Source of the DNA: Halomonas sp.
Lineage (GTDB): Bacteria; Pseudomonadota; Gammaproteobacteria; Pseudomonadales; Halomonadaceae
NCBI RefSeq assembly: GCF_017515565.1
Contig: NZ_JAFWFN010000026.1
Location: forward strand, 16,126 to 80,125
Reading direction: 5' to 3'
DNA length: 64,000 nucleotides
Shown here: positions 9,261 to 16,937 of the stretch, one piece after another
Layout of the letters: each line of letters starts with the position of its first letter
Position numbering within the stretch: position 1 is the first letter of the stretch
Notes under the pieces: model-generated
What the model was told of the DNA's origin: nothing
The model's input: the letters and a program-made list of their open reading frames with translations, nothing else
Database searches by the model: none
Program-made: the position numbers and the translations under genes

Positions 9261-11012
9261 TTATTGATAAAAGGCCAGCTCGCGGGCCAGCATTGTCTGA
9301 CGAGCTTTGGGGTGGCGAATGCCGTGACGTTCGTTATCAAACTGCAGTGTTTGTGCTTCGCCACCATGGTGCTCAATATGTCGCGCCATGGCGTGTGTCT
9401 GCTCTGGTACCACCACAGCGTCTTTGCCACCTTGAATAAACAGCGCCTGAATAGGTCGCGTACAGAGGGTGACCTGATAGGCAGGGCTGCGCTGAGCAAG
9501 CAGGAAATCATCGCCGATTAACCAACCCAGGTAGCCAGACTCAAAGCGGTGCGTTTGTGCTGCTAGCGTAAGGGCATTGGTCACGCCGTACAGGCTGGTG
9601 GCCGCAGCAAACAGTGACGTGGTTGCCAGCGCATTGAGGGCGGTGAATCCCCCGGCGCTTTGGCCGCGAATAAAGCAGCGCGCTGTGTCAATCGCAAAGC
9701 GTGTGCAAGCGGCGTTCACCAGAGCAATCACGTCGTCAGTATCGCTGATGCCCCATTGGCCCGCTAAGCACTCACGGTAGTGTCGGCCAAAGTTACCGCT
9801 GCCCCGTGGGTTGATATCCAGCACATGAAAGCCCTGCTGCTGCCAATAAGCCACCAGCGGGTCGTAGATGGGATAGGTGGCGGCGGTTGGCCCGCCGTGA
9901 ACGCGCACAATCATCGGCGCAGCGCGGTTGGCTGAGGCTGAGTAGAAAAAGCCGTGAACCCTTGCCCCCTCACTGCCAACCGGGGCTTCAAGCCACTGGG
10001 CGGTGGCAGAAGCTTTTGCCACTATGTTACCCACTAAGCAGCGGCGTGGGCGGTTCTCCGCGAAGTGGATAAGCTGGGCGCCGCTAGTGTCGCTTTGCAC
10101 GATGGCGTAATCGCCGTGTTCTGCCAGCGCGACACTTGCCACGCGGCCGGGGGTTGGTAGCAGTGCTTCCACCTGCTCGCCGGTACGGCGATATAGCTGA
10201 GCTGCGCCCTGGTGCAGCTGGCAGTAAACCTGCCGATTGTTTCGCCAGGCGTGCTGGCGCTCACCCAGTTGCCACGGCGTGGTGGCATGATCAACGGGGG
10301 CGCTGCTCAGGCACATGGGGGCGACTAAGTTAACCTGCCAGGGTTGCCACCAGCCAGCATGATCGCTCATGCAGATCAGCGCGTTGTGCGGACCAAACTG
10401 TGGCTGGCTAATTGCGGCGCCGAAATCCCAGCGCTCAAAGGCCTTAAGCCTACCGTTAGCCGTCACCTGAGCGAGGTGCAACTGACTACGCTGCCAAGGC
10501 ATGTGAGGCAGTGACCAGCTCACCCAGGCTAGATAGTTGCCATCGTCGCTTATTATTGGCGCGCCGTAGAAGTCGGCACCTTCTGCCAATACCTGCCGAT
10601 TGCTGTCAGTGATGGCGACCAATCGCTGACCGTGGGCATCTTCCTCCACCGCTAATACGCGCTGCCGCTTAGGGTCTGCACACAGCCCTCCGTAGGCTGT
10701 TTGTGGGCGCTTCTGCCAGCAGTGGCTGGCAGCGTGGTAGTCGAGGTGCATGATGGCCTGGTCGTGCTGGCGCACCCATACGACGCCCCCACGCAGTGGT
10801 GTATAGCTGCCGCCGCCGTACTGGTTCACGTGGCTACCTACCGCATCTTCTACTAAACAGTGCGGCGGTTCGCTGCTGTTGGCGCGCCACTGCCAAAGCT
10901 GCAAGGAGCCTGCCAGTTGGCAGCGAGCGAGCCAGTAAACGGCCTGGGTGTCGCTGTGCAGTTCGCTCAGGGTATCGGTGGGTTCGGCGGCATCTGCCAG
11001 GGTAAGCAGCAT
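9261..11012 (-). CDS. S9-family prolyl oligopeptidase-like protein of the PQQ locus
   Basis: Serine hydrolase of 583 residues: an N-terminal beta-propeller-like part and a C-terminal alpha/beta hydrolase domain with nucleophile elbow GQSAGG, acid in GGKDAVV and histidine in ERHGI. Oxyanion-side motif HGGPTAATYP is also clear. The position next to ercA matches the pqqH gene of Pseudomonas, a peptidase of uncertain role in PQQ production. The ATG at 11012 follows GGAGCACGCCT immediately after the stop of the metallohydrolase gene, which favours it over the in-frame upstream codon. No signal peptide is seen, so it is probably cytoplasmic. Confidence 0.83.
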   Translation of the reverse strand: MLLTLADAAEPTDTLSELHSDTQAVYWLARCQLAGSLQLWQWRANSSEPPHCLVEDAVGSHVNQYGGGSYTPLRGGVVWVRQHDQAIMHLDYHAASHCWQKRPQTAYGGLCADPKRQRVLAVEEDAHGQRLVAITDSNRQVLAEGADFYGAPIISDDGNYLAWVSWSLPHMPWQRSQLHLAQVTANGRLKAFERWDFGAAISQPQFGPHNALICMSDHAGWWQPWQVNLVAPMCLSSAPVDHATTPWQLGERQHAWRNNRQVYCQLHQGAAQLYRRTGEQVEALLPTPGRVASVALAEHGDYAIVQSDTSGAQLIHFAENRPRRCLVGNIVAKASATAQWLEAPVGSEGARVHGFFYSASANRAAPMIVRVHGGPTAATYPIYDPLVAYWQQQGFHVLDINPRGSGNFGRHYRECLAGQWGISDTDDVIALVNAACTRFAIDTARCFIRGQSAGGFTALNALATTSLFAAATSLYGVTNALTLAAQTHRFESGYLGWLIGDDFLLAQRSPAYQVTLCTRPIQALFIQGGKDAVVVPEQTHAMARHIEHHGGEAQTLQFDNERHGIRHPKARQTMLARELAFYQ

Positions 11013-11023
11013 AGGCGTGCTCC

Positions 11024-11968
11024 TTAGTGTGGGGCGCCCCACAGCAGCCGTGCTTCATAGCGTGGGTAAAGTTGCATCACGCTGCGGGTGTACTCGTACT
11101 CGGTGAGTGCCATGGTGCTAAAGGCGTCGGGAAGTTCAATGGTCAAGGCGTGATTGGCGCCCAGCCCTTCGCTAGCCACATCACTTAAGCGCTGGTCTAG
11201 CCAGGTAAGGTAGTGAGCCGTTTGCTCTAAAACCGTGTCGGACGGTGCGCTGGGGCCATGGCCGGGCACCGCGATTCTGGCGTCGAGCGCGCGTAGGTCG
11301 CTCAGTTCTTCCAGCCACTGTTGAAGGCCAGGGGTGTGAGCGGTGGCGGCAGTGCGTTGGTAGAAACCCATGTCGCCCAAAAACAGCACGCCGGTGGCGT
11401 GATCCATAATCACCAGATCCCCTCCGCTATGGCCGCCCATGGCATATAGGGTGAGAGGGTAGCTGCCCAGTGTTATATCACCGGCCTCGATTGCATCAGG
11501 TAGGGCAATGAGCGAGCGCTCTAGGCTGCGACCAGTCAGCCGTTCTACATTATCGATTAGCGCGTCTCGGTCGCGGGCCATCAGCGCACGGGTCGTGGTG
11601 AGAGTGAGATGCTGTGCCTCGTCAAAGGCGGCATTGCCAAAAAAATGGTCGGGGTGGTGGTGAGTATTCAAGACCCAGCGTACGGGTTGAGAGGAGTGCT
11701 GAGCAATCAGCGTTTTTAGCGCCTCGCCAAAGTGTGGGCTACTGCCGCTGTCGATGAGGATGACGCCGCTGGGCGTGGCAATAAACGCTTGGTTACCGAT
11801 ATGGCCGCAGTTGCTGGCGGAAAGCTCTTCTTTTAAGCCTTCCACCATCCAGGTGTTTTTCGCGACCGGCTGAGCCACTAGCGGGCGTTCGCAGAACATC
11901 ACCGGTTCGCTGGCCATCAGCGGTGGAGCTAGCAGCGCCGCTAGGCTAACAAAGAAGTGCGCTTTCAT
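11024..11968 (-). CDS. Quinoprotein relay system zinc metallohydrolase (metallo-beta-lactamase fold)
   Basis: Exported protein of 314 residues. A signal peptide (MKAHFFVSLAALLAPPLMAS) precedes a metallo-beta-lactamase domain with the zinc motif THHHPDHFFGN, a GGHSGGD loop and LFLGDMGF. It resembles the SoxH-related hydrolases that accompany quinoprotein dehydrogenases and SoxYZ-like carriers. The ATG overlaps the stop of the SoxYZ-like gene (ATGA). The substrate is unknown; hydrolysis of a thioester or persulfide on the neighbouring carrier is a guess based on Sox chemistry. Confidence 0.83.
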   Translation of the reverse strand: MKAHFFVSLAALLAPPLMASEPVMFCERPLVAQPVAKNTWMVEGLKEELSASNCGHIGNQAFIATPSGVILIDSGSSPHFGEALKTLIAQHSSQPVRWVLNTHHHPDHFFGNAAFDEAQHLTLTTTRALMARDRDALIDNVERLTGRSLERSLIALPDAIEAGDITLGSYPLTLYAMGGHSGGDLVIMDHATGVLFLGDMGFYQRTAATAHTPGLQQWLEELSDLRALDARIAVPGHGPSAPSDTVLEQTAHYLTWLDQRLSDVASEGLGANHALTIELPDAFSTMALTEYEYTRSVMQLYPRYEARLLWGAPH

Positions 11969-12786
11969 GGCTGCAGGCCTATGGAAAAACGATTGCCGTT
12001 GTTGTCCCGCGCACCAATCACATAGCCACCCGGCGAGGGGCGCATATGCAGCCCTAAGGTAGGGTTGGCGCTTACCGATGCTTCGATATCCAAGGTGGCC
12101 ACTTGCTGACCCTGGTGGTCGAGCATTTCAAAGGACTGCACGTAAAAGGCCGGTTGGCTGGGTATTAAGCCGCTGTCCATGGGGTGAGAAAGGCGCACCC
12201 GCAGGCGCTGTTCATCCTCACCAGCAAATAGGCGGCCTTGCAGCTCGCCGAAGGTGTTTTCCCAGCCAGTGTCAGCGGTGGCAATGCCAGGAGTGGAGCA
12301 ACCGCCGCCTTCTGCTTCAATGTAGGTGCCGCCTACATGCCAGGTGCCCCCCTGCTTTACTGCTACACGCACGGCGGAGGCTTGTTCTAAGCGAATATTT
12401 AACGAAAGCTTGGCTAAGCCATGGCTCATAGGGGAATAGCGGAACAAGCGGGGTATCGGGTTGAGATCCACCCAAGCGATGATGTCGGTTATCGGCTCGC
12501 CGCTGGCTTCCAGGGCGCTGGCATCTAGTTCAAGGGGCACTTGACCTGAGTCTTCGGCAAACCCTGGTGCGCTAACGATGACTCGCTCATCAAATACTAC
12601 GGGGGCATCGCCCAGGAAGCGCTCGCGGTGCACAGGCCACATAAAGGAATTAAGCGGATCTTTCTCGGCGGTATTCATTGTCGCCGCGTGAGTGGCGGGG
12701 GGCAACACGGTGGTCAACAAGCAGGCAAGTGCCGCGAGGGCTGTGGCGAGCCGCTGAGGGATAAACGTCTGCATTAATAAAGCCAT
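11965..12786 (-). CDS. Quinoprotein dehydrogenase-associated fused SoxYZ-like carrier
   Basis: Periplasmic protein of 273 residues with an N-terminal signal segment (hydrophobic core ALAALACLLTTVLPP, cut near THAAT). A SoxY-like domain ends in GGGCSTPG; this cysteine corresponds to the swinging-arm carrier cysteine of SoxY. It is followed by a SoxZ-like immunoglobulin domain (RVRLSHPMDSGL to the end). In sulfur oxidation SoxY and SoxZ are separate proteins; here they are fused. The partner enzymes are presumably the metallohydrolase downstream and the CxxxCW protein at 16.3 kb. The start follows GGAGAGG. The cargo on the cysteine is not known. Confidence 0.85.
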   Translation of the reverse strand: MALLMQTFIPQRLATALAALACLLTTVLPPATHAATMNTAEKDPLNSFMWPVHRERFLGDAPVVFDERVIVSAPGFAEDSGQVPLELDASALEASGEPITDIIAWVDLNPIPRLFRYSPMSHGLAKLSLNIRLEQASAVRVAVKQGGTWHVGGTYIEAEGGGCSTPGIATADTGWENTFGELQGRLFAGEDEQRLRVRLSHPMDSGLIPSQPAFYVQSFEMLDHQGQQVATLDIEASVSANPTLGLHMRPSPGGYVIGARDNNGNRFSIGLQP

Positions 12787-12807
12787 GATGCCTCTCCGCT
12801 ATGCGCG

Positions 12808-13305
12808 TTATTGGCCCTGAGTGGTTTCCATGCTGACTGTTTCCAGCCAGGCGCGAATGGCCCAGAGGCCTTCTTGGCTAACGTAGTCGGACATACGTGG
12901 CATCAGTACGCGGCCGTTACGTTCAGCACCGTTGGTGACCAGCTCTTTGTACCACTCATCGCCCCATGCGCCGTTTTCTAGCTCACGTAGGTCGGGGGCA
13001 ATGCCTCCGGATTTTGCCTCTAGGCCGTGGCAGGCCGCGCAGTTGCTGTTGTAGGCACGGGCACCGATATCCACGGCTAGTTCGTGCTGAGGATGATCTT
13101 CACGGTAGGGGTTCTCTGCTAGCCATTCGTCTCCTAGAAGCTCTAACCCTTTAATATCGACTGGCTGGGGGGTGACATCGCCATGTGACCAAGCCAGCGG
13201 CGACGCAAGCAAAGCAACGAGGGCGAGAGCACCCGCTTGGCCGCAGAAGCGTAAAGAGGTTGTTGTTAGGGCGGTTTGTGTCAGCACGTTTTTTGTAATG
13301 GCCAT
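12808..13305 (-). CDS. pedF: Cytochrome c550 (PedF/ExaB-like), electron acceptor of the quinoprotein dehydrogenase
   Basis: Single-haem exported cytochrome c of 165 residues. A signal peptide ending near LAWSHG precedes the haem site NCAACHG and the likely axial methionine in VLMPRMSDY. The ATG at 13305 is preceded by GAGGAGC and is preferred to an in-frame TTG 15 bases upstream. It opens the seven-gene minus-strand operon and is divergent from the quinoprotein alcohol dehydrogenase, matching the exaA-exaB functional pairing. Role: takes electrons from PQQ in the periplasm and passes them to the respiratory chain. Confidence 0.88.
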   Translation of the reverse strand: MAITKNVLTQTALTTTSLRFCGQAGALALVALLASPLAWSHGDVTPQPVDIKGLELLGDEWLAENPYREDHPQHELAVDIGARAYNSNCAACHGLEAKSGGIAPDLRELENGAWGDEWYKELVTNGAERNGRVLMPRMSDYVSQEGLWAIRAWLETVSMETTQGQ

Positions 13306-13472
13306 GGGAAAGCTCCTCAAGGGGTCGGTGTTACGTCACTTGAGTGAGCATAGGCAGACAGGCCACCAGCCCCTATAGCACCTTAGGCATCGCTAGCCTC
13401 CTCCTTTGGAAGTAGTGCTAAATCAGGATGAGAACGCGACTGGAGGGGTAGGTTGGTTTTTTATCCGAGCTT

Positions 13473-13487
13473 CTAAGCTGAGCTTAG
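13473..13487. promoter_or_regulatory. 15-base perfect palindrome in the cytochrome/quinoprotein divergent promoter region
   Basis: CTAAGCT-G-AGCTTAG is a perfect dyad about 80 bases before the dehydrogenase ATG, in the 262-base region (13306-13567) between the two divergent operons of the PQQ island. A GAGCTT copy also precedes it at about 13467. Its symmetry and position fit an operator for the local LuxR-type response regulator, but binding is inferred only. No sigma-54 pattern was found in this region. Confidence 0.5.
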
Positions 13488-13567
13488 TCTTGCAAGCCCC
13501 CCATGCAAGCAGCAGCTTGGCCGCTTTATAGCCATTGCATTGTGATCATTACTCGGATGGAAAACCC

Positions 13568-15469
13568 ATGACATACGCTACCAATAACAACACGTCAGCT
13601 CGTAACATTTCGTGGCCCTTTCGCCTGCGTACGCTCACCGCCGCCGTTGCTTATGCCTCTGCACTAGGTATAGGCGGTGTTGCGATGACGGCTAATGCCG
13701 GTCAAGTGACCTGGGATGACATTCTCAATGACCATAACAACACTGAAACTGTGTTGATGTATGGCATGGGCGTGAAAGCGCAGCGCTACAGCCCGCTCGA
13801 CCAAATTAATGCTGACAACGTAGAGATGCTTTCCCCCGCGTGGTCGCACTCCTTCGGTGATGAAATGCAGCGTGGCCAGGAATCCCAAGCGCTGATTCAT
13901 GAAGGGGTGATTTATGTCACCGGCTCTTATTCACGTATTTTTGCCATTGATGCGCGTACCGGTCAGCGCCTGTGGTCCTACAATCACCGTCTGCCCAGCG
14001 ATATTCGCCCCTGCTGTGATGTTGTTAACCGTGGTGCGGCCATTTACGGCGATAAGGTGTTCTTCGGCACCCTGGATGCAGGCATCGTAGCGTTGAATAA
14101 AGATACCGGGGATGTGGTGTGGCGCGAGCGCTTTGGTGACCACCGTTCGGGTTACACCATGACCGGCGCGCCGACTATTGTGGAAGACCAGGAAACGGGT
14201 CGTGTAATGCTCATACATGGCTCTTCGGGGAATGAGTTTGGCATTGTCGGTAAGCTCTATGCCCGTGATGTGGAAACCGGCGAAGAGATCTGGATGCGGC
14301 CCTTTGTTGAAGGCCACGTGGGCCGCTTGAATGGCGAAGAGAGCACGCCCACAGGTGATGCCAGCGCACCTTCCTGGCCTGATGACCCCGATAGCGAAAC
14401 CGGTAAAGTGCAAGCCTGGAGCCAAGGTGGTGGTGCGCCGTGGCAGAGTGCCAGCTTTGATCCCGATACCAATACCATCATCATTGGGGCAGGCAACCCC
14501 GCGCCTTGGAACGGCTGGGCACGCACCTCAGAAGATGGCGACCCGTCTGACTACGACAGTCTTTATACCTCTGGCCAGCTAGGGGTTGACCCCTCCACCG
14601 GTGAAGTGAAGTGGTTCTACCAACACACCCCCAATGACACCTGGGATTTCTCAGGCAATAACGAGATCGTGTTGTTCGAGTACGAAGATGAAAACGGCGA
14701 AATGGTCAACGCAGGTGCCCACGCTGACCGTAACGGTTTCTTCTATATCACTGACCGTACCAACGGTGAGTTGATTAATGCCTTCCCGTTTGTCGATAAC
14801 ATCACTTGGGCAACCCACATTGACCTGGAAACAGGTCGCCCGGTAGAGGTGGAAGGCCAGCGTCCAGCTCGCCTGGAAGAGGGTGAAACCCGCTCTGAAG
14901 TCGTTGAGGTGTCGCCACCGTTCCTTGGCGGAAAGAACTGGAACCCCATGGCCTATAGCCAAGACACGGGACTGTTCTACGTGCCTGGCAACCACTGGAA
15001 GGAAGATTACTGGACAGAAGAAGTCGACTACGTAGAAGGAGCGGCTTACCTGGGAATGGGCTTCCGTATTAAGCGTATGTATGACGACCACGTCGGTATT
15101 TTACGTGCCGTTGACCCGCTGACCGGCGAGTTTGCCTGGGAGCATAAAGAGCCAATGCCGCTATGGGCAGGTGTCTTGGCGACCCACGGTAATCTGGTGT
15201 TTACCGGCACAGGGGATGGCTACTTCAAAGCCTTCCATGCTGAAACTGGCGAAGAGCTTTGGAAGTTCCAGGTAGGCACCGGCATCATCTCGCCACCGAT
15301 TACCTGGGAGATGGATGGTGAGCAGTACATTGGTGTTACTGCAGGCTACGGCGGCGCAGTCCCGCTATGGGGTGGCGATATGGCTGACCTGACACGGCCG
15401 ATTGCACAGGGCGGCTCGTTCTGGGTCTTTAAACTGCCTTCCTTCGTTCAAGACCTGGCTAATCGTTAA
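13568..15469 (+). CDS. exaA: PQQ-dependent alcohol dehydrogenase, calcium type (ExaA/PedE-like)
   Basis: Periplasmic quinoprotein of 633 residues that oxidises primary alcohols with PQQ as cofactor. Visible: signal peptide (hydrophobic part TAAVAYASALGIGGVAMTANAG), the adjacent cysteine pair C149-C150 of the disulfide ring over PQQ, beta-propeller tryptophan-docking repeats, and the catalytic aspartate D360 in WDFSGNNE. The residue two places after it is serine (S362), as in calcium enzymes, rather than the aspartate typical of lanthanide-dependent XoxF/PedH. The ATG at 13568 is favoured by the signal peptide; the ribosome site (GGATGG) is weak. A strong terminator follows. The substrate range (ethanol or other alcohols) cannot be read from sequence. 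Confidence 0.92.
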   Translation: MTYATNNNTSARNISWPFRLRTLTAAVAYASALGIGGVAMTANAGQVTWDDILNDHNNTETVLMYGMGVKAQRYSPLDQINADNVEMLSPAWSHSFGDEMQRGQESQALIHEGVIYVTGSYSRIFAIDARTGQRLWSYNHRLPSDIRPCCDVVNRGAAIYGDKVFFGTLDAGIVALNKDTGDVVWRERFGDHRSGYTMTGAPTIVEDQETGRVMLIHGSSGNEFGIVGKLYARDVETGEEIWMRPFVEGHVGRLNGEESTPTGDASAPSWPDDPDSETGKVQAWSQGGGAPWQSASFDPDTNTIIIGAGNPAPWNGWARTSEDGDPSDYDSLYTSGQLGVDPSTGEVKWFYQHTPNDTWDFSGNNEIVLFEYEDENGEMVNAGAHADRNGFFYITDRTNGELINAFPFVDNITWATHIDLETGRPVEVEGQRPARLEEGETRSEVVEVSPPFLGGKNWNPMAYSQDTGLFYVPGNHWKEDYWTEEVDYVEGAAYLGMGFRIKRMYDDHVGILRAVDPLTGEFAWEHKEPMPLWAGVLATHGNLVFTGTGDGYFKAFHAETGEELWKFQVGTGIISPPITWEMDGEQYIGVTAGYGGAVPLWGGDMADLTRPIAQGGSFWVFKLPSFVQDLANR

Positions 15470-15486
15470 ATTATTGGCGTGTGTTT

Positions 15487-15510
15487 GGGCGGCATTTGCC
15501 GCCCTTTTTT
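15487..15510 (+). terminator. Intrinsic terminator after the quinoprotein dehydrogenase
   Basis: Stem GGGCGGC / GCCGCCC with ATTT loop followed by six T. It lies only 17 bases before the next start codon, so the downstream pentapeptide gene is probably expressed by read-through at a lower level than the dehydrogenase. Confidence 0.88.
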
Positions 15511-15527
15511 AGATGGAGAGAATAATA

Positions 15528-16271
15528 ATGAAAAATCGTATCGCTCAGCGCCCCCACCGTCGTGTCATCATCCGTCGAGCAGCCCATCGCACAGCCCGCC
15601 GCAGCGCTCGACAAATAGCAGGCCTGTTACTCTGCATGGGAGTGGCGGGTGCGGTTGCCACTGCCTCGGCAGATAGCAGCTATGATGAATTTGAGCCCCC
15701 TGTATTTAACGGCTGCGAGCTGGTGCCCGGCACCCAGTGCGCCAACATGGACTTATCCGGCGGCGACTTTTCCAACCTTGACCTGCAAGGGGCTAACTTT
15801 GCGGGTAGCAATTTAGATAATGCGGACTTTCGTCACAGCAATTTACGCAGCGTTGATTTCGAAGGTGCATCGCTGCGGCATGCCAACCTTAATCGCGCGC
15901 GTATGCCAAACACGCATCTGCGTGGCGCAGACCTTTCCCATGCGAGTTTGATTGGGCTAGATAGTTGGAGTATTTACGCCCAAGGCGCGACCTTTGACTA
16001 TGCCGACTTAACCGGCGCCAACCTTGAATTTGCCAGGCTAACAGGTGCCAGTATGCAAGAGGCTATTTTACTGGGCAGTAACTTAGAGATGGCCTGGATG
16101 AATAAGGTAAACCTTATTGGTGCTGACCTGCGGGATGCCAATCTACAAGAGTCTAAAATGAATATTACTCGCCTGAATAATGCCGATATGACAGGTGCGC
16201 GTATCCACTACGGGAACTTTCAGCTAGCGCAAATGGAGGGATGTACCGCCTGCCCATTTGATTGGGATTGA
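15528..16271 (+). CDS. Exported pentapeptide-repeat protein of the quinoprotein locus
   Basis: Protein of 247 residues with a long basic N-region and a hydrophobic segment (IAGLLLCMGVAGAVATASAD) that looks like a signal peptide. From about residue 65 to 240 it is built of A(D/N)Lxx-type pentapeptides that fold as a right-handed quadrilateral beta-helix. A cysteine pair caps the start (CELVPGTQC) and a CxxC pair lies at the end (GCTACPFDWD). The ATG at 15528 follows GGAGAG and is better than the ATG 15 bases upstream. It lies between the dehydrogenase and the CxxxCW gene. Function unknown; a periplasmic scaffold or partner of the dehydrogenase is a guess from position. Confidence 0.82.
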   Translation: MKNRIAQRPHRRVIIRRAAHRTARRSARQIAGLLLCMGVAGAVATASADSSYDEFEPPVFNGCELVPGTQCANMDLSGGDFSNLDLQGANFAGSNLDNADFRHSNLRSVDFEGASLRHANLNRARMPNTHLRGADLSHASLIGLDSWSIYAQGATFDYADLTGANLEFARLTGASMQEAILLGSNLEMAWMNKVNLIGADLRDANLQESKMNITRLNNADMTGARIHYGNFQLAQMEGCTACPFDWD

Positions 16272-16278
16272 ATGACGC

Positions 16279-16878
16279 ATGTTGACCAAACGCACGGCGC
16301 ACGTAGTGCGCCATTACGCTGCGCTGGTTGTTTGGCTAAGTGGAATGCTCATCAATCCGACCACGATTGCCGAAGAACCCTCAGGGCTCTTTAACCAGCA
16401 AGGCTACCGCTTACCGCCCTATCGTACGTCTGTGACTGCGCCGATACCTGGCGTTACTGCGCTGAATGATGGTGCTTTTAGCGCGTTAGTGGCGTCACCG
16501 CCAGCAATCTTAGTAGACGTTTACGCGCTGACCTGGCACGACGGCATGTTTTTACAAGATAGCCCCCACCTAACTATCCCCGGCAGTGTTTGGCTGCCCA
16601 ACGTTGGCGCGCCTACGTTGGAAGAGGAGTGGATCGGCTATTTCGCCGATGCACTTGATGCGCTTCGCGAGTATGAAGAGGGAGCACCGTTGGTATTTTT
16701 CTGCCGTGCCGACTGCTGGCTTGCCTGGAACGCTGCCCGGCGTGCCCAGGCAATGGGCTATGAAGGACTGTATTGGTACCCCAATGGGGTGGATGGCTGG
16801 CAGGCGAGCGGTGGTGCGTTAGAGGCGGTTTGCCCGCAACTACCCGCTCATGCTGAGTGGGTAACCTGCGAGCCTTAA
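16279..16878 (+). CDS. PQQ-dependent catabolism-associated CXXCW-motif (rhodanese-like) protein
   Basis: Exported protein of 199 residues with an N-terminal hydrophobic segment and a rhodanese-like fold (SPPAILVDVYAL, then FFCRADCWLAWNAARRAQAMGY, ending GVDGWQASGG). The diagnostic cysteine-containing element CRADCW is complete. The family occurs almost only beside PQQ dehydrogenases; its biochemical role is undefined. The gene starts 7 bases after the pentapeptide gene, so they are co-transcribed. With the SoxYZ-like carrier and metallohydrolase it forms a likely periplasmic thiol/sulfur relay. Converges on pqqE. Confidence 0.82.
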   Translation: MLTKRTAHVVRHYAALVVWLSGMLINPTTIAEEPSGLFNQQGYRLPPYRTSVTAPIPGVTALNDGAFSALVASPPAILVDVYALTWHDGMFLQDSPHLTIPGSVWLPNVGAPTLEEEWIGYFADALDALREYEEGAPLVFFCRADCWLAWNAARRAQAMGYEGLYWYPNGVDGWQASGGALEAVCPQLPAHAEWVTCEP

Positions 16879-16880
16879 TG

Positions 16881-16937
16881 GGTTTATTACCGATAACTAG
16901 ATTTATTACAAATAAATAGGTTTATTGCCGATAAATC
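16881..16937. repeat. Three-copy 19-base tandem repeat across the pqqE 3' end
   Basis: GGTTTATTACCGATAA (16881), GATTTATTACAAATAA (16900) and GGTTTATTGCCGATAA (16919) recur at an exact 19-base period. Copies 1 and 3 differ at one of 16 bases; the middle copy is more diverged. The third copy contains the last codons and stop of pqqE. Confidence 0.75.

Noticed and set aside
13306-13567. Sigma-54 promoter before the quinoprotein dehydrogenase
   Set aside because: TTGGCC and TTGCA elements exist near 13518-13541, but the distance between GG and GC is too long for a -24/-12 promoter.
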